Shown here piece after piece: positions 47,924-57,933 of a stretch of 64,000 nt of DNA. Under the pieces are notes generated by a model that did not search any database, was not told where the DNA came from, and saw only the letters and a program-made list of their open reading frames with translations. The stretch is from Excoecaria cochinchinensis (lineage: Eukaryota > Streptophyta > Magnoliopsida > Malpighiales > Euphorbiaceae), in assembly GCA_947683425.1 (NCBI GenBank), contig CANTUQ010000004.1:32999001-33063000 (forward strand), read 5' to 3'. The stretch's first letter is position 1. Each line of letters starts with the position of its first letter. Made by a program: the position numbers and the translations under genes.

Positions 47924-48439
47924 CTATTCTAGAAAACTAGATCTTCTCAAAATCTTCATTGACACTGGGACTGATTCTTTGACCAACTTCATTAATTCAT
48001 CAGGCAACTCATAAGTTCGCTGATGAAGCCATGGACGATGCACTCTACGTCCACTTCTTAATTCCATCACAGATGGAATGTTACTCCTCAACACTCCTCT
48101 TTTGGCCACTCTAGACAAAAAATGAATGATAGATTTTCTATAAACTCTATCTCTTATGTACCAAGTAGTTTCCAATAACTCCGTTAAAACTGGATGATAT
48201 TCAAAAGAGTTAATCAACACTTTGATCAGGTCTCTATCATCTCTTCCTAGGCTTAAACCTCCTATCCAAATGCACTCTTGCATTTCTTCCTGCATAGTCA
48301 ATATATAATGCACTATAGCATCAATATTATTAGCTCGGATATTCCTCCGCATTCTCATGTTACTTACTAAATGCACTCTTGCATTTCTTAAGGCAATCCC
48401 ATGAGGGGTCTTAGGAATCATAGGTGTCCTTATTAACAT
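47924..48439 (-). CDS. Unrecognised 171-codon ORF in the copia leader
   Basis: Sense-strand ORF between the PBS and gag, starting ATG at 48439. I do not recognise the family. The protein is Arg/Leu/Ile-rich and basic, with no membrane segment, zinc motif or signal peptide visible. Most of it looks globular (for example WIGGLSLGRDDRDLIKVL and TTWYIRDRVYRKSIIHFL); the end is basic and Ser-rich. It has normal residue use and no low-complexity runs, unlike chance ORFs nearby. It could be an extra leader ORF of this copia family, a captured host gene piece, or chance. Its expression is unknown. Confidence 0.35.
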   Translation of the reverse strand: MLIRTPMIPKTPHGIALRNARVHLVSNMRMRRNIRANNIDAIVHYILTMQEEMQECIWIGGLSLGRDDRDLIKVLINSFEYHPVLTELLETTWYIRDRVYRKSIIHFLSRVAKRGVLRSNIPSVMELRSGRRVHRPWLHQRTYELPDELMKLVKESVPVSMKILRRSSFLE

Positions 48440-48820
48440 TTCTAAAACACATTACAGAAATTTAAATGGTTAATACACTCATGTATAAACACATATGATT
48501 GAAACACGTATAATTGAAACACATTTCAATCAGTAAATAAGGACAAAAAATACACAAAAAAAAATTCAAAATATTTTAAAAACAAAAAATACATTTTTTA
48601 TAATTATTATAATATTTATTTTATCAAAAAAAGATAAAAATATATTCTGGTCACTAAAAAAATTTGCAAACATGACCAATAGATCAAAAAACATTTGAAA
48701 AACACATTTGAGAAAAAACGGAGCTGATTTGGAGGTCGGAGAACGCCGCACATACCTTCATGAGCCGACGAGGGGAGGAAGATGGCTCACGCGCCACACG
48801 CGGTCACTCCCACTTACAAG

Positions 48821-49500
48821 ACACGTGTCACAACCATGACGTACCACATGCCCAAATGCTACTGGTCTACCTAGTGCCCATGTGGCACCATCGATACACA
48901 TCACCGCCATGTGGCATGACACATGGCATCCACGTGGCGGTGCCTCATTGGTACACGTGTCACATATGACACGTCATCACTGACATGTGGCAGACCTCGG
49001 TTTTCCATGTGTCTCCCCCTGATTGGGCCACTTAGCGCCCACGTGGCGCTCTGGTGAGACATCGGAGCCACGTGGCATGACCACGGTCTGCCACGTGGCT
49101 GTCAGCTATTGGGCCACATGTCAACAATGCGTCTAATTATTGACACATGTTTGCGCGCATGTGGGCCACCGCGCACGTGCCTAATGAGTAGTGGAGCGTG
49201 TAAGGCACGCGTCGCCTTTTCGACTGATTCTGCTCTCTGAATTTCGGCCAGTGGGGGGTTTTCAGGGTCTGTGAATCCAATGGTAAAGTCAAAAATAAAA
49301 AATCTCAATTTTTGGTTTAGCATTTTGAATATCCAAATTCGTTCCCTCGTGTTTCAGTGTACACATGCACGAAATTGAGCCAAAATATATACACATATAT
49401 ATTTTTCACACAAAAAAGTAAATTTTTTGTTGCGTTTCATGCTTCCTAGCTCTACCAATTTTACTCATAAAATTTTAGATCAATTTTAAGCCACGTGTCA
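48821..49500. promoter_or_regulatory. Cluster of G-box (CACGTG) and related motifs
   Basis: Seven CACGTG cores: ACACGTGTCA at 48821, CCACGTGGCGG near 48930, ACACGTGTCAC near 48953, CCACGTGGCGC near 49039, CCACGTGGCAT near 49068, CCACGTGGCTG near 49091 and CCACGTGTCAC near 49491. Many CATGTGGC/ACATGTC variants lie between. CCACGTGGC and ACACGTGTC are binding sequences of plant bZIP/bHLH factors (ABRE/G-box). Function here is inferred. Confidence 0.6.
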
Positions 49501-49517
49501 CGACGCAAAAAAAAGAA

Positions 49518-49530
49518 GGCTCTAATACCA
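49518..49530 (-). promoter_or_regulatory. Copia primer-binding site (initiator tRNA-Met)
   Basis: The minus strand reads TGGTATTAGAGCC, one change from the usual TGGTATCAGAGC, 1 nt inside the 5' LTR end. Confidence 0.85.
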
Positions 49531-49531
49531 A

Positions 49532-49950
49532 TGAAGGGAAAATATAGAAAGAATGGAGGTAACAATATAATTGGTACCTACCTCTTGTAGCGCGTAATAC
49601 TCGTTGCGGAAGCGTCACAATGATCCCTTTCTTATTGGTCACCGGCCAGGCTATTACCCACGTGCGGGATAAGAGCAGTTAGATCACAATCTAAAAGCCC
49701 CTGTAAGATTAAGATAGAAAACTTGTGAGTGAGAACGAGCAGCCTTGCGGCATATAAGTTTTCTCGTTACCAAATCCTTAGATCTCCCTTCTATTTATAG
49801 AGATCATAAAGACTAGAGGTTTATCCCTAGTATAACTCAGAATCTTTTCTGAGATATAATTTAGTAATTTTATTCAGATTGAATTACCCAATTCAATCTG
49901 CATTGAAACTCAATCCATAATAGAGTTATGGGCGCATCACAACTCTATCT
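49532..49950 (-). repeat. 5' LTR of the copia element
   Basis: On the minus strand it ends CCCTTCA beside the PBS and carries TATAAATAG (plus TATTTATA 49792-49799). It matches the left LTR except for a ~60-bp segment around 49845-49910. The outer end should be ...CTATCA but reads CTATCTT here, so the terminus is eroded and followed by (TA)n. Confidence 0.85.
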
Positions 49951-49954
49951 TAAT

Positions 49955-49997
<43 letters not shown>

Positions 49998-51130
49998 TTC
50001 GCCTCCTAAAGTGACGACTTTATGATTTTTTTTAATTGATTGCCATTAAAAAAAGGTATTTTCTCAACTTAATGACATGGAATTACCGAAGAAAAAATAT
50101 ATATATGAAAGATACCATTTTAAAAAATATTTAAGGGCAAAGAATGTATATATCACATGCCTGATATATATTGCATCATATTATTACTAAGCATAAAAAA
50201 AATGACTTCATCTAATCTGATTTTTCTATAAGTTTGGTAAGAAAACAATTTGATTCAATGAATAATCAATTTTGTTTAGAAGAATAACTTAACTAGTTAA
50301 CCCCATAATTAATTCAAATCCGTTTGAAATTGAAATAATCTGAAGAGAAAAATAATGCAATCCAAATAATCTGAATCAAAACTATGCATATATTAAATGA
50401 TTTAATTTTTTAAGTGGACCATTCAAAAAAAAACCTCATTTAATTTTATATATCTTCACGGCATAAACCACATTGAAAACAAATTTTGCACACCGCTAAA
50501 AGTGAGGGTTAATTTTACGATGATTATATAATTATGATTAATTTAACATTATAGTCACGATAAAAATAACTTAGATAAATAAATAATACAACCGTTATTT
50601 TATATTAATAAAGTGATAATAGCCAAGTTTTGGGAACTTCTATCAGCATAATTGGATTGCAAATTAAATTGTAGTTTTGGCAGAAAAAAAAAATCTCTTT
50701 GCAACTCAGTGGAGTTTTTCTATTAAAATCACAACTCAATTTTCAATTTTGATGCCCAAAGCACTCAAAATCTGACTATTATAATTTTATTGATACAAAA
50801 TAATTATTTCGCTATTTATTAAATTGATCATAGGTACATAATTTTACACAAAAAAAAATATAATAAATGGATATGCATCGGCCCAAAACCTTAGGAGAAA
50901 CTAGTAAGCATTGACAAGATAATACGTGGATAGAATGAGATGAGCTGTAAGATATTTAAAATCCTTTGCTGCTTTCTGATTGGTTGATAGAAACTTCAAG
51001 GATCCCCACTACCACTTCCCATTTTGTTTCATTCTGCACCACCCATTTCTCTAATTCTAATTTCAATGCCATATAAACTTTATACACAACTCTAACCTAC
51101 AAAATTATCTAAAATTTCGCAGGAGAGGCA
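49951..51130. other. AT-rich region upstream of the LHCB3-like pseudogene
   Basis: Starts with (TA)n(TG)n (about 49960-50000). No gene seen. The right end (50880-51130) may include old promoter sequence: GATAA-type I-box in GACAAGATAATACGTGG near 50913 and CTATAAATAG at 51131-51140. Confidence 0.5.
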
Positions 51131-51140
51131 CTATAAATAG
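51131..51140 (+). promoter_or_regulatory. TATA box of the LHCB3-like pseudogene
   Basis: CTATAAATAG lies about 34 nt before the end of the leader at ATG 51174, a spacing typical of LHCB genes with short leaders. With the GATA motif upstream it suggests descent from a gene copy with its own promoter, not a retrocopy. Confidence 0.55.
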
Positions 51141-52389
51141 CAACTGAAAAACCCACTCGAAAGTTGAAGGGCAATGGCAACAACACTAATGGCAGCAACT
51201 GCTAGCTCTAGCTCTGTGCTTAGGCCACCCCATTTCTTGGCCATAAAAGGTCAACTGCTAACCCTATTAGAGATGTTGTTTCTATGGGGTATGGCAAATA
51301 CATTATGGTATTGTCTTTAATCTTTCTAGTTATATTATTTGTATTTGATCATGGGTTGTGGTTTTATTTTATTTTTTTTTTTAAGAAAATGAGTGGACAA
51401 GATAGAGTTAAATACTTAGGACCCTTTTCAACACAAACTCCTTCATATCTTACTGAAGAATTTCTAGGTGACTATGGATGGGACACTACTGGTTTTTCAG
51501 TTAATCTTGAGGCCTTTGCTAGGAATAGGGCTCTTGAGGTACCCTTTACTTTGGTTACAATTACTTTGGTTACCTTATAGTTTAGATACATTTTCTAATG
51601 TGACTTGAGGGCTATTTCTAAACTTATCAATGACTAATGATGTTGTCCCTAAATTTAAAATAATAATAATAATAATAATAAGTGCTAAGGGGTTTTTTTG
51701 CCCTTAAACTTTGTTTTTGGTCGGTTTTTACCCCCTAAACTCAGTTTAATGGTTGGAAAATATCCTCATGTTGGACGAAAGTCCAACTGGCAAATAGGGT
51801 TAACGGCAGCTAAACATGCATCGACACACAAGCATACACGTGGCAAACATCTTTCCTAATAAGCAAATAAAAAATAAAAGGAGAAATTACATGGCAAAAC
51901 CCAAACACCCATAATTGTATTTGAAATCCAAACACCCAATTACTTAAGTTTTCAACCAAATAAAAAAAAAATTCAAAAACCCAAACATCCTAATAACTTT
52001 TCAACCAAACAAAAAACTATTTTTTTGTAGATTACTTCATCGAGGAAGGGTTTCATCTGCAAAAAGCCTGTAGTTCATCATTGATTCTCCATCCGCAAAA
52101 TCCATTAACTGATTCACCGGCTCTCCAACCGATTCTCCATCTGATTGCTTCATTAAGATATTTTTCTTTACTGCATTACTTATCTTTACTGCTACATGAA
52201 GCCTTATAGTTCATTTGTTTTCTTTTTTTTCCTAACTGCAATTTTTTAAATTTTTGTTGTTATTACTACAATTTCTTTGATTTCAATGTCTCTCCAGCTG
52301 ATCAAATGTCATGGTGAAATTTCAAAGTTGTTTAAAGTTTAGAAAGGAAGGATCGAGGAGTAATATATAGATAAAGACATATGGGTTCA

Positions 52390-52690
52390 AGCTCATTAGG
52401 AAAGGTATGGAGATGCATCTACAAACAGTTTCGTTGAAGACTGTCATGCTATGTAAAGTTTTGATGGCTTGGCTATTATAAACACTTTATTTCCCTGAAC
52501 ATGGAACCTTAAATGGTTCCACATTAATAATATAAAACGCTTTCTAAAGATTTGCAATTTGATGTCTCTAACAATGGTAGTGATTTTGTTTAAGAGTTCT
52601 ACATGATTGCAAGAAGCCATTCCTCTACCCTTGATAGGCTCTATGCATGGGAAAGAAAACTATATGATGAAGTAAAGGTACTTTGTATAA
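52390..52690 (+). pseudogene. DUF630/DUF632 gene fragment carried in the MULE
   Basis: The plus strand encodes NGSDFV, a stop, EFYMIARSHSSTLDRLYAWE and RKLYDEVKVL, matching the start of the DUF632 domain in plant bZIP-like DUF630/632 proteins (SHSSTLDRLYAWERKLYDEVKAGE). GTACTTTG after the AAG at about 52679 looks like an original splice donor, so genomic DNA with intron sequence was captured. One in-frame stop; no intact product. Confidence 0.65.
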
Positions 52691-52764
52691 GATCAAAGAA
52701 TAAAAAAGAAGAAATGAATGATTCTCATTAATTGGGGCAAATACATTGAATCATATATATATAT

Positions 52765-54027
52765 TGATAAGTTGCAATTATATTTATATTTTAGGTTATT
52801 TCTTGGCATAATTATGTATTTTCTTTATTTATTTTTAGTCTTAATTAGTTAGTTTCTGTCATTTTATTAGTTTTTAATGTTTTTATAATTTTTAATAAGT
52901 TTGGGAATATTTTCAGGCGTTTTATTTTAATTCGGTGTTAAATTGGAGGTGTGGGGCTGATTTTAGGAGCAATTGGTGAAGTAGGGTAGATTTTGCCTAA
53001 AGTACAGCTATGCTATCCATGCTGTGAGCTACTGAGAACAACCCGAAGCACAGCTGTGTTTCTCACAAAACACAGCTGTGTTATCCAGCGAGATGCGCGC
53101 GCGATGAGGGCCAGCATACGGCGATCCAGCGCCTAAAGCACAGTTGTGCCCTTCCAAAAGCATAGCTGTGTCACCCAGTTTCCACCAAATCACGCGCACA
53201 ACGCAGCCCTAACCCTATGCATTTTATTCAAGAACACAAGTGTGTTTTACAAAACACATTTTGCTTTTGTGCAGAATATAAATAGGCGCCGTTTCATCTT
53301 CCAAAAGGGAGAGAAGAGATATATAAAATAGAGAGATAAAAATAGAGTAGTAGATAGAGTAAATTTAGAATTAAAGAAGCAAACTTTTATTTTTAATTTT
53401 TTAGATTTTATTTTCTCGCTTTAAATACTATTTTTAGACTAGATTTAAGTAAAATTTTAGTTTTGTTTGTAAATAGTTTAGATTAAATTAGTTTAGATTT
53501 ATGTTTTGGGATTCAAGGAGATTTCAAGGTTGAAGAAAAAGGAACTTCAAGATCTATTTTCTCTCTCATCAAGGGTGTATTCTAAACTTTAATTTTTCAT
53601 ATTTTATAATTATATTCTTGATGTTAGAGTAGTTCTTCATGCTTATCAATTCTTGAATTACACTTTGTATTTGGATATTTGGGTTTAATGAATATTTTCA
53701 TTATTTTTTTTATCTCTCTTATTATATATACATTTATGATGATGATTGGAACTAAATCCGAAAATTATTGTATGTGTAAATGCTCTGTTCTTTTAAGATC
53801 TGCATTTATTTATCTAGCTGAGTCCAGATTTGGTAGGTTGGGTTCTGTTGATTTTATTAAATTCAGAATAGTGAGAAATAGATGGGTTTGAGGTAGTTGA
53901 ATCCAGCGTTGGTAGGTTATCTCAGATTTAGGATTTAGTAACATGAATTGATGCTAATCAATGAATTAAGTCCAGATTTGGTTGGTTTAGAATAGCTAAA
54001 TCCAGATTTGGTAGGCGTGGGTCAGTT
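52765..54027 (+). mobile_element. Truncated Athila-like LTR (third copy)
   Basis: Starts TGATAAGTTGCAATTATA like 27178, contains four diverged palindrome pairs (53000-53275), TATAAATAG at about 53278, the GATTCAAGGAGATTTCAAGG segment and AATCCAG-TTGGTAGG repeats. It stops at about GGGTCAGTT, some 300 bp short of the full LTR end. It joins directly to copia sequence, so no 3' target duplication exists. Confidence 0.82.
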
Positions 54028-55944
54028 TCTCCCTAACTAAGTGGCAATCAATATCAAGATGTTTGGTCCTTTCATAGAAAACTGGATTGTGGGAGATATG
54101 AATAGTTATTTGGCTATCACACCACAACTTAACAGGAACATGAAATGGCAACTAAAAATCTTAAAGAAGATAAGAGAGCCACTGGATTTCACATGTGGCA
54201 GATGAAAGACTCCTGTATTCTGCTTCAGCAGATGACCTAGATACAGTCAATTGCTTCTTTGATTTCTATGAGATTAAGGATGAGCCCAAGAACACACAGA
54301 AACTAGTGATTGACCTCCTTGTGTCCTTGCATGTGGCCCAATCTGCATCACTATAAGCTTGTAAAGTCAATTGATTGTCTTTAGAAAAGAAAGGCCTATA
54401 GCTGGGCAACCCTTCAAATCCTTCAATATTTGGATGGCTGCATCCCAATGACAGGTTCTGGGCTCCTATACAAATTGGCTTAACTGGTTAACGACATATG
54501 TGATGTTTGGCCTGGTAAAATTGAGATAAAGAAGTCTGGTAAAATTGAGATAAAGAAGTCTCCCAATTAGTCTCCTGTATGGAGAAGGATCTTGAAGTAA
54601 GTCACCTTGAGTTGTTGATAGGTAAAGTCCCTTTGGAAATGGAGTAATTGTTGGTTTAGTTCCTAATAATCCTGCATCTTTCACCAAGTCTAAAACATAT
54701 TTTCATTGACTCGCAAAAATGCCCTCCTCTGACCTGGCAATTTCCAGCCCCAAGAAGTATCTCGCATGACCTTTGTCTTTAATGGTGAAGGACTAATGTA
54801 GCATATCCTTAACCTGTTAAATCAATTTTTCAAAAGTTCCTGTGATCAAAATATCATCCACAAAAATAATGAGAGACAAGAACTCTGAATTTGCAGAATA
54901 AAGGAAAAGGCAATGATCAGATTGAGATTGCTTGAAACCAAATCTCTGTGGGCGAGTGGTTAACTCCATATTCCATTGCCTTAATGCTTGCTTTAGCCCA
55001 TACAATGACCTTTTTAACCTGCAGACCAACCCATCTGCTACCTCATAGCCTTCTAGTGGAGTCATATATAACTTATCATCAGTGTATCCATGTAAAAAAG
55101 CATTATTAATGTCCAACTGATGGATTGGCCATGTAAAAGTTGCAGCCATGGCCAATAGCACCCTGAGTATAACTGGTTTGGTGACTGGTGAGAAGCTCTC
55201 TGTAAAATTAATTCCTTCAACTTGATTGTACCTTTTAGCAATAAGTCTGGCTTTGTATTTGTCAATGCTCCCATCAGGAAGTAGGTTAAGTTTATAAACC
55301 CATTTTGATCCTGTGGGCTTCTTTCCAGGTGGCAATGGAGTCAATTCCCAAGTTTGGTTATATTCAAGAGCTTATATTTTAGCTCTCATAGCTGCAATCC
55401 AATTAGCATCATGCCTGGCTTCAAGATAAGATTTTGTCTCTTGAACTAGTGAGAAATTAGTTAAAAAAGCTAAATAATCAGCAGAAAATGATTGAACTGG
55501 CTTTGGTAAGGAATAAGTGATTCTGGAAAAGAAGGAACCAATAAAAGATGCTTCATTTGATACTACAATATGTGAAGAACTAGCCTGACTGACAACAAAA
55601 TCATTAAGCCATGATGGTGGATTTCTAATTATGTTACCAATCCTTGACAATTGTGCATCTCTATGCTGATCAAATGCTTGTGTCAATACAGCTTCTAATG
55701 GATTGTCATTATTATTTGAAGGTGCTGAAGAATCACCAGGTGATTGTGTCATTGCTTCGTGTGGTGGATTATCATAATTCTCTGAACAAGGTTGAGAATT
55801 ATGAGAACATGGTATAATTGGGACTGGCATTGGAACTTTATCAATTGTATGATCTCTATTTGAGCAAGGGAATGATTGTTCCTGAAATGCAACATCTCTG
55901 TAATCAAAAATACACTTAGTGGCATCTATAGAATGCCTTCCCAC
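54028..55944 (-). pseudogene. Truncated Ty1/copia pol fragment (RT and RNase H)
   Basis: Minus-strand frames: 55944-55372 contains TKCIFDYRDVAFQEQSF, the block between integrase and RT. RT 55344-54817 has GSKWVYKLN, LDINNAFLHGY and the LIIFVDDILITG box. 54687-54466 and 54448-54266 carry RT thumb and RNase H motifs (YSDADWATC). The tail near 54030-54080 encodes ERTKHLDIDCHLV. Both ends are truncated and frames are broken. It belongs to a different copia lineage from the element at 27117-49950. Confidence 0.88.
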
Positions 55945-56133
55945 CGTTTACAGGCATTTTAGCAACCAATCTGATGGCCTCCACACCACATCGACACAAC
56001 TTTCATTTTGTACGTTGGAGTTTTGCAAACCCATGCTCTTTGCTTCTCCCGTTTTTATTTTTAGATTCTGTGTTCAAGAAGAAGACTGTTTGAAGAGATA
56101 GATTTTTTGGGTTTTTATACATTTTTTTTTTTT
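55945..56133 (-). other. Chimeric segment next to the right TIR
   Basis: On the minus strand a short open frame, MGLQNSNVQNESCVDVVWRP, begins near the TIR, and another frame reads VEAIRLVAKMPVNGGKAF up to the copia join. It is unlike copia, so it may be another captured host-gene piece, but I cannot name it. Confidence 0.3.
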
Positions 56134-56490
56134 GGATGAAAACTTAAGTGACTGGGTGTTTGGGTTTCAAATACAATTATGGGTGTTTGGGATTTGTCAC
56201 CTAATTTCTCCTTTTAATTTTTTTTTATTGACTAGGAAAGATGTTTGCCATGTGTATGCCTACGTGTCGTAGCGTGATTGGCTACCATTAACCCCGTTTG
56301 CCAACTAAATTTTTCGTTCAACGTGAGTATTTTGCAACCATTAAACTAAGTGCAAGGGTAAAAACCAACAAAAAAAAAAGTTTAGGGGCATTTTCACTCC
56401 ATTTCAAAAAGTTGGAGGGTAAAAAAATCCCTTATCCCTAATAATAATAATAATAATAATAATAATACACATTATTGTTTGAAATAAAGG

Positions 56491-56699
56491 TAAAATTTGT
56501 CATTAAATTATTGAAAATGGATAAATTTGCCTTTAAATTTTATTTTTTAAAAATATACAGATTTGCTCTCAAAGTATTAAAAATAGTCAATATTTGAGAG
56601 TATTAACAATAGAAAATTTATCATTTTTAATACTTAAAGAAAAAAATAAAATTTAAAGGCAAATTTATATCATTTTTAATATTTTAATAGCAAATTTGG
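56491..56699. mobile_element. MITE with near-perfect terminal inverted repeats
   Basis: AAATTTGTCATTAAATTATT at the left is mirrored at the right; about 58-bp arms include AAATTTGCCTTTAAATTTTA in both. Total about 209 bp, AT-rich, inside intron 2 of the pseudogene just outside the MULE. Target duplication unclear. Confidence 0.7.
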
Positions 56700-57339
56700 C
56701 CATCCCTCATTATTTTGATAATTTTTTCCGTCAAATTCAACAATATGAGCGGGTGCGCAACTAAGCACCCCTAAATTTATTAGCCAAGTGGTTGTTAAAA
56801 AAAAGTTAGATATTATGGTGCAATTTATAGGTGATCCATGGAAGATGGGCAATGCTAGGAGCACTAGGGTTCATGCGCCTGAAGTACTTGAGAAATGGGT
56901 AAGAGTGGACTTCAAGGAACCAGTATGGTTCAAAGCAGGAGCTCAAATCTTCTCATAAGGTGGTTTGGACTATTTAGGGAATCCTAACCTAGTCCATGCT
57001 CAAAGCATTCTTGCTGTTCTTGGATTCCAAGTTGTGCTTATGGGTCTTGTTGAAGGGTTTCGCATCAATGGTCTCCCTGGAGTTGGAGGGCAAGGAGCTT
57101 TACCCAGGTGGCCAATACTTTGACACCCTTGGCCTAAGCTGATGATCCTGTCACTTTTGCTGAGCTCAAGGTCAAGGAGATCAAGGATGGCAGGCTAGCC
57201 ATGTTCTCCATGTTTGGTTTCTTTGTTCAAGCTATTGTTACTGGAAAAGGGTCCCCTTGAAAATCTTTTGGACCATCTTGATGACCCCGTTGCCAACAAC
57301 GCTTGGGTTTATGCCACTAAGTTTGCTCCAAGATCATAA

Positions 57340-57933
57340 ATTTCCACATTTTCCTAGGCTATTATATCATGTACCTTGTAATTCTACATTTAGTAATTTT
57401 CATATAATAGTACCTTGTAATTCTACATTTAGTAATTTTCTTGGAACAATGTAAATTTTCATTTCATGGCAGTGCTTGATACTCAAATTTTAAAGTGTTG
57501 TTGAATAAGAGATGGTGAGTTCAAGAACCAGAAGAAAAATCAATACATTGTAGCATAAGTTTCCATTATCAAACAACAAAAACCAGGCAATATGAACAAT
57601 TTCATTCCATGTTTTGATGCTTGGTACTACCAAGTTTGTCATTACATCTATGGTAACAGGATATCTACAAATAGCCCAAGCCTAGCCTAGATTTACCCAA
57701 AAAAAGAGGAGAGAATGGAGTTGAAATCTCTCAATCAACTATACACATGGTCATCACTCCTTCCACCAATCAACAATTTGGTGGTATACTTATACAATTT
57801 CCCCATCAACCAAGAAACTCAATTTGCTGTTGGCTATTAAAAGCAAAGCAACCACTTCACAACTAGGCAACCAGCATCCCAGTAACATTATCTGTTTTCC
57901 TCCAATTTTCTCACCGCAAATCAAATATTGTGT
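57340..57933. other. Convergent intergenic region
   Basis: Lies between the end of the LHCB3-like pseudogene and the myosin stop codon; holds the myosin 3' UTR. The segment CATTTAGTAATTTTC repeats at about 57388 and 57427. No gene. Confidence 0.5.

Larger units (their letters stand above)
47460..49517 (-). other. Long copia leader between PBS and gag
   Basis: About 2 kb separates the PBS from gag, much longer than in most copia elements. From right to left it holds a GC-richer part with CACGTG boxes (48760-49500), an AT-rich stretch (48440-48760), the unknown ORF (47924-48439) and AT-rich sequence to gag (47460-47923). Confidence 0.6.
27117..49950 (-). mobile_element. Ty1/copia retrotransposon with multi-level nested insertions
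   Basis: Right (5') LTR 49532-49950; left (3') LTR 27117-29092, which is 363 bp without its insert. Both share GCGTAATAC-GTTGCGGAAGCG, AAAGCCCCTGTAAGATTAAG and GGGCGCATC. The PBS next to the 5' LTR fits initiator tRNA-Met. The order gag, protease, integrase, RT, RNase H is that of copia. Pol is split at 31746/44819 by a solo LTR that carries an 11-kb Tekay element. A TAAAA stretch flanks both ends but the right LTR terminus is eroded, so the target duplication is tentative. Coding capacity is lost. The lineage within copia is not settled. Confidence 0.9.
51681..56439. mobile_element. Long-TIR Mutator-like (Pack-MULE-type) element in intron 2
   Basis: Left TIR 51681-51957 and right TIR about 56134-56439 are inverted copies. 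Shared segments include GTTTAATGGTTG, GGCAAACATCTTTCCTA, AAAAGGAGAAATTA, CACCCATAATTGTATTTGAA and ACTTAAGTTTTCA. Both ends abut (TAA)n tracts, so a target duplication cannot be told from the microsatellite. No transposase seen. The interior has a host-gene fragment (52390-52690), a truncated Athila-like LTR (52765-54027) and a copia fragment (54028-55930). Superfamily is inferred from the long TIRs and gene capture. Confidence 0.72.
51174..57339 (+). pseudogene. LHCB3: LHCB3-like chlorophyll a/b-binding protein pseudogene
   Basis: Exon 1 (51174-51307) encodes a transit-peptide start MATTLMAATASSSSVLRP, then frameshifted sequence ending MGYGKYIM. Exon 2 (51386-51538) gives QDRVKYLGPFSTQTPSYL and DYGWDT to NRALEV. 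Exon 3 (56831-57339) gives VIHGRWAMLGALG, then frameshift, PEVLEKWVRVDFKEPVWFK, a TAA at 56956-56958 in place of Glu, GLDYLGNPNLVHAQ, LMGLVEGFRING, more frameshifts, and an end AWVYATKFAPRS. The GPDRVKYLGPFS-type start and VVLMGLVEGFRINGL fit LHCB3 better than LHCB1/2. The product would have been a thylakoid antenna protein of photosystem II. Retained introns show it is a decayed gene copy. Intron 2 is expanded to 5.3 kb by insertions. Confidence 0.85.
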
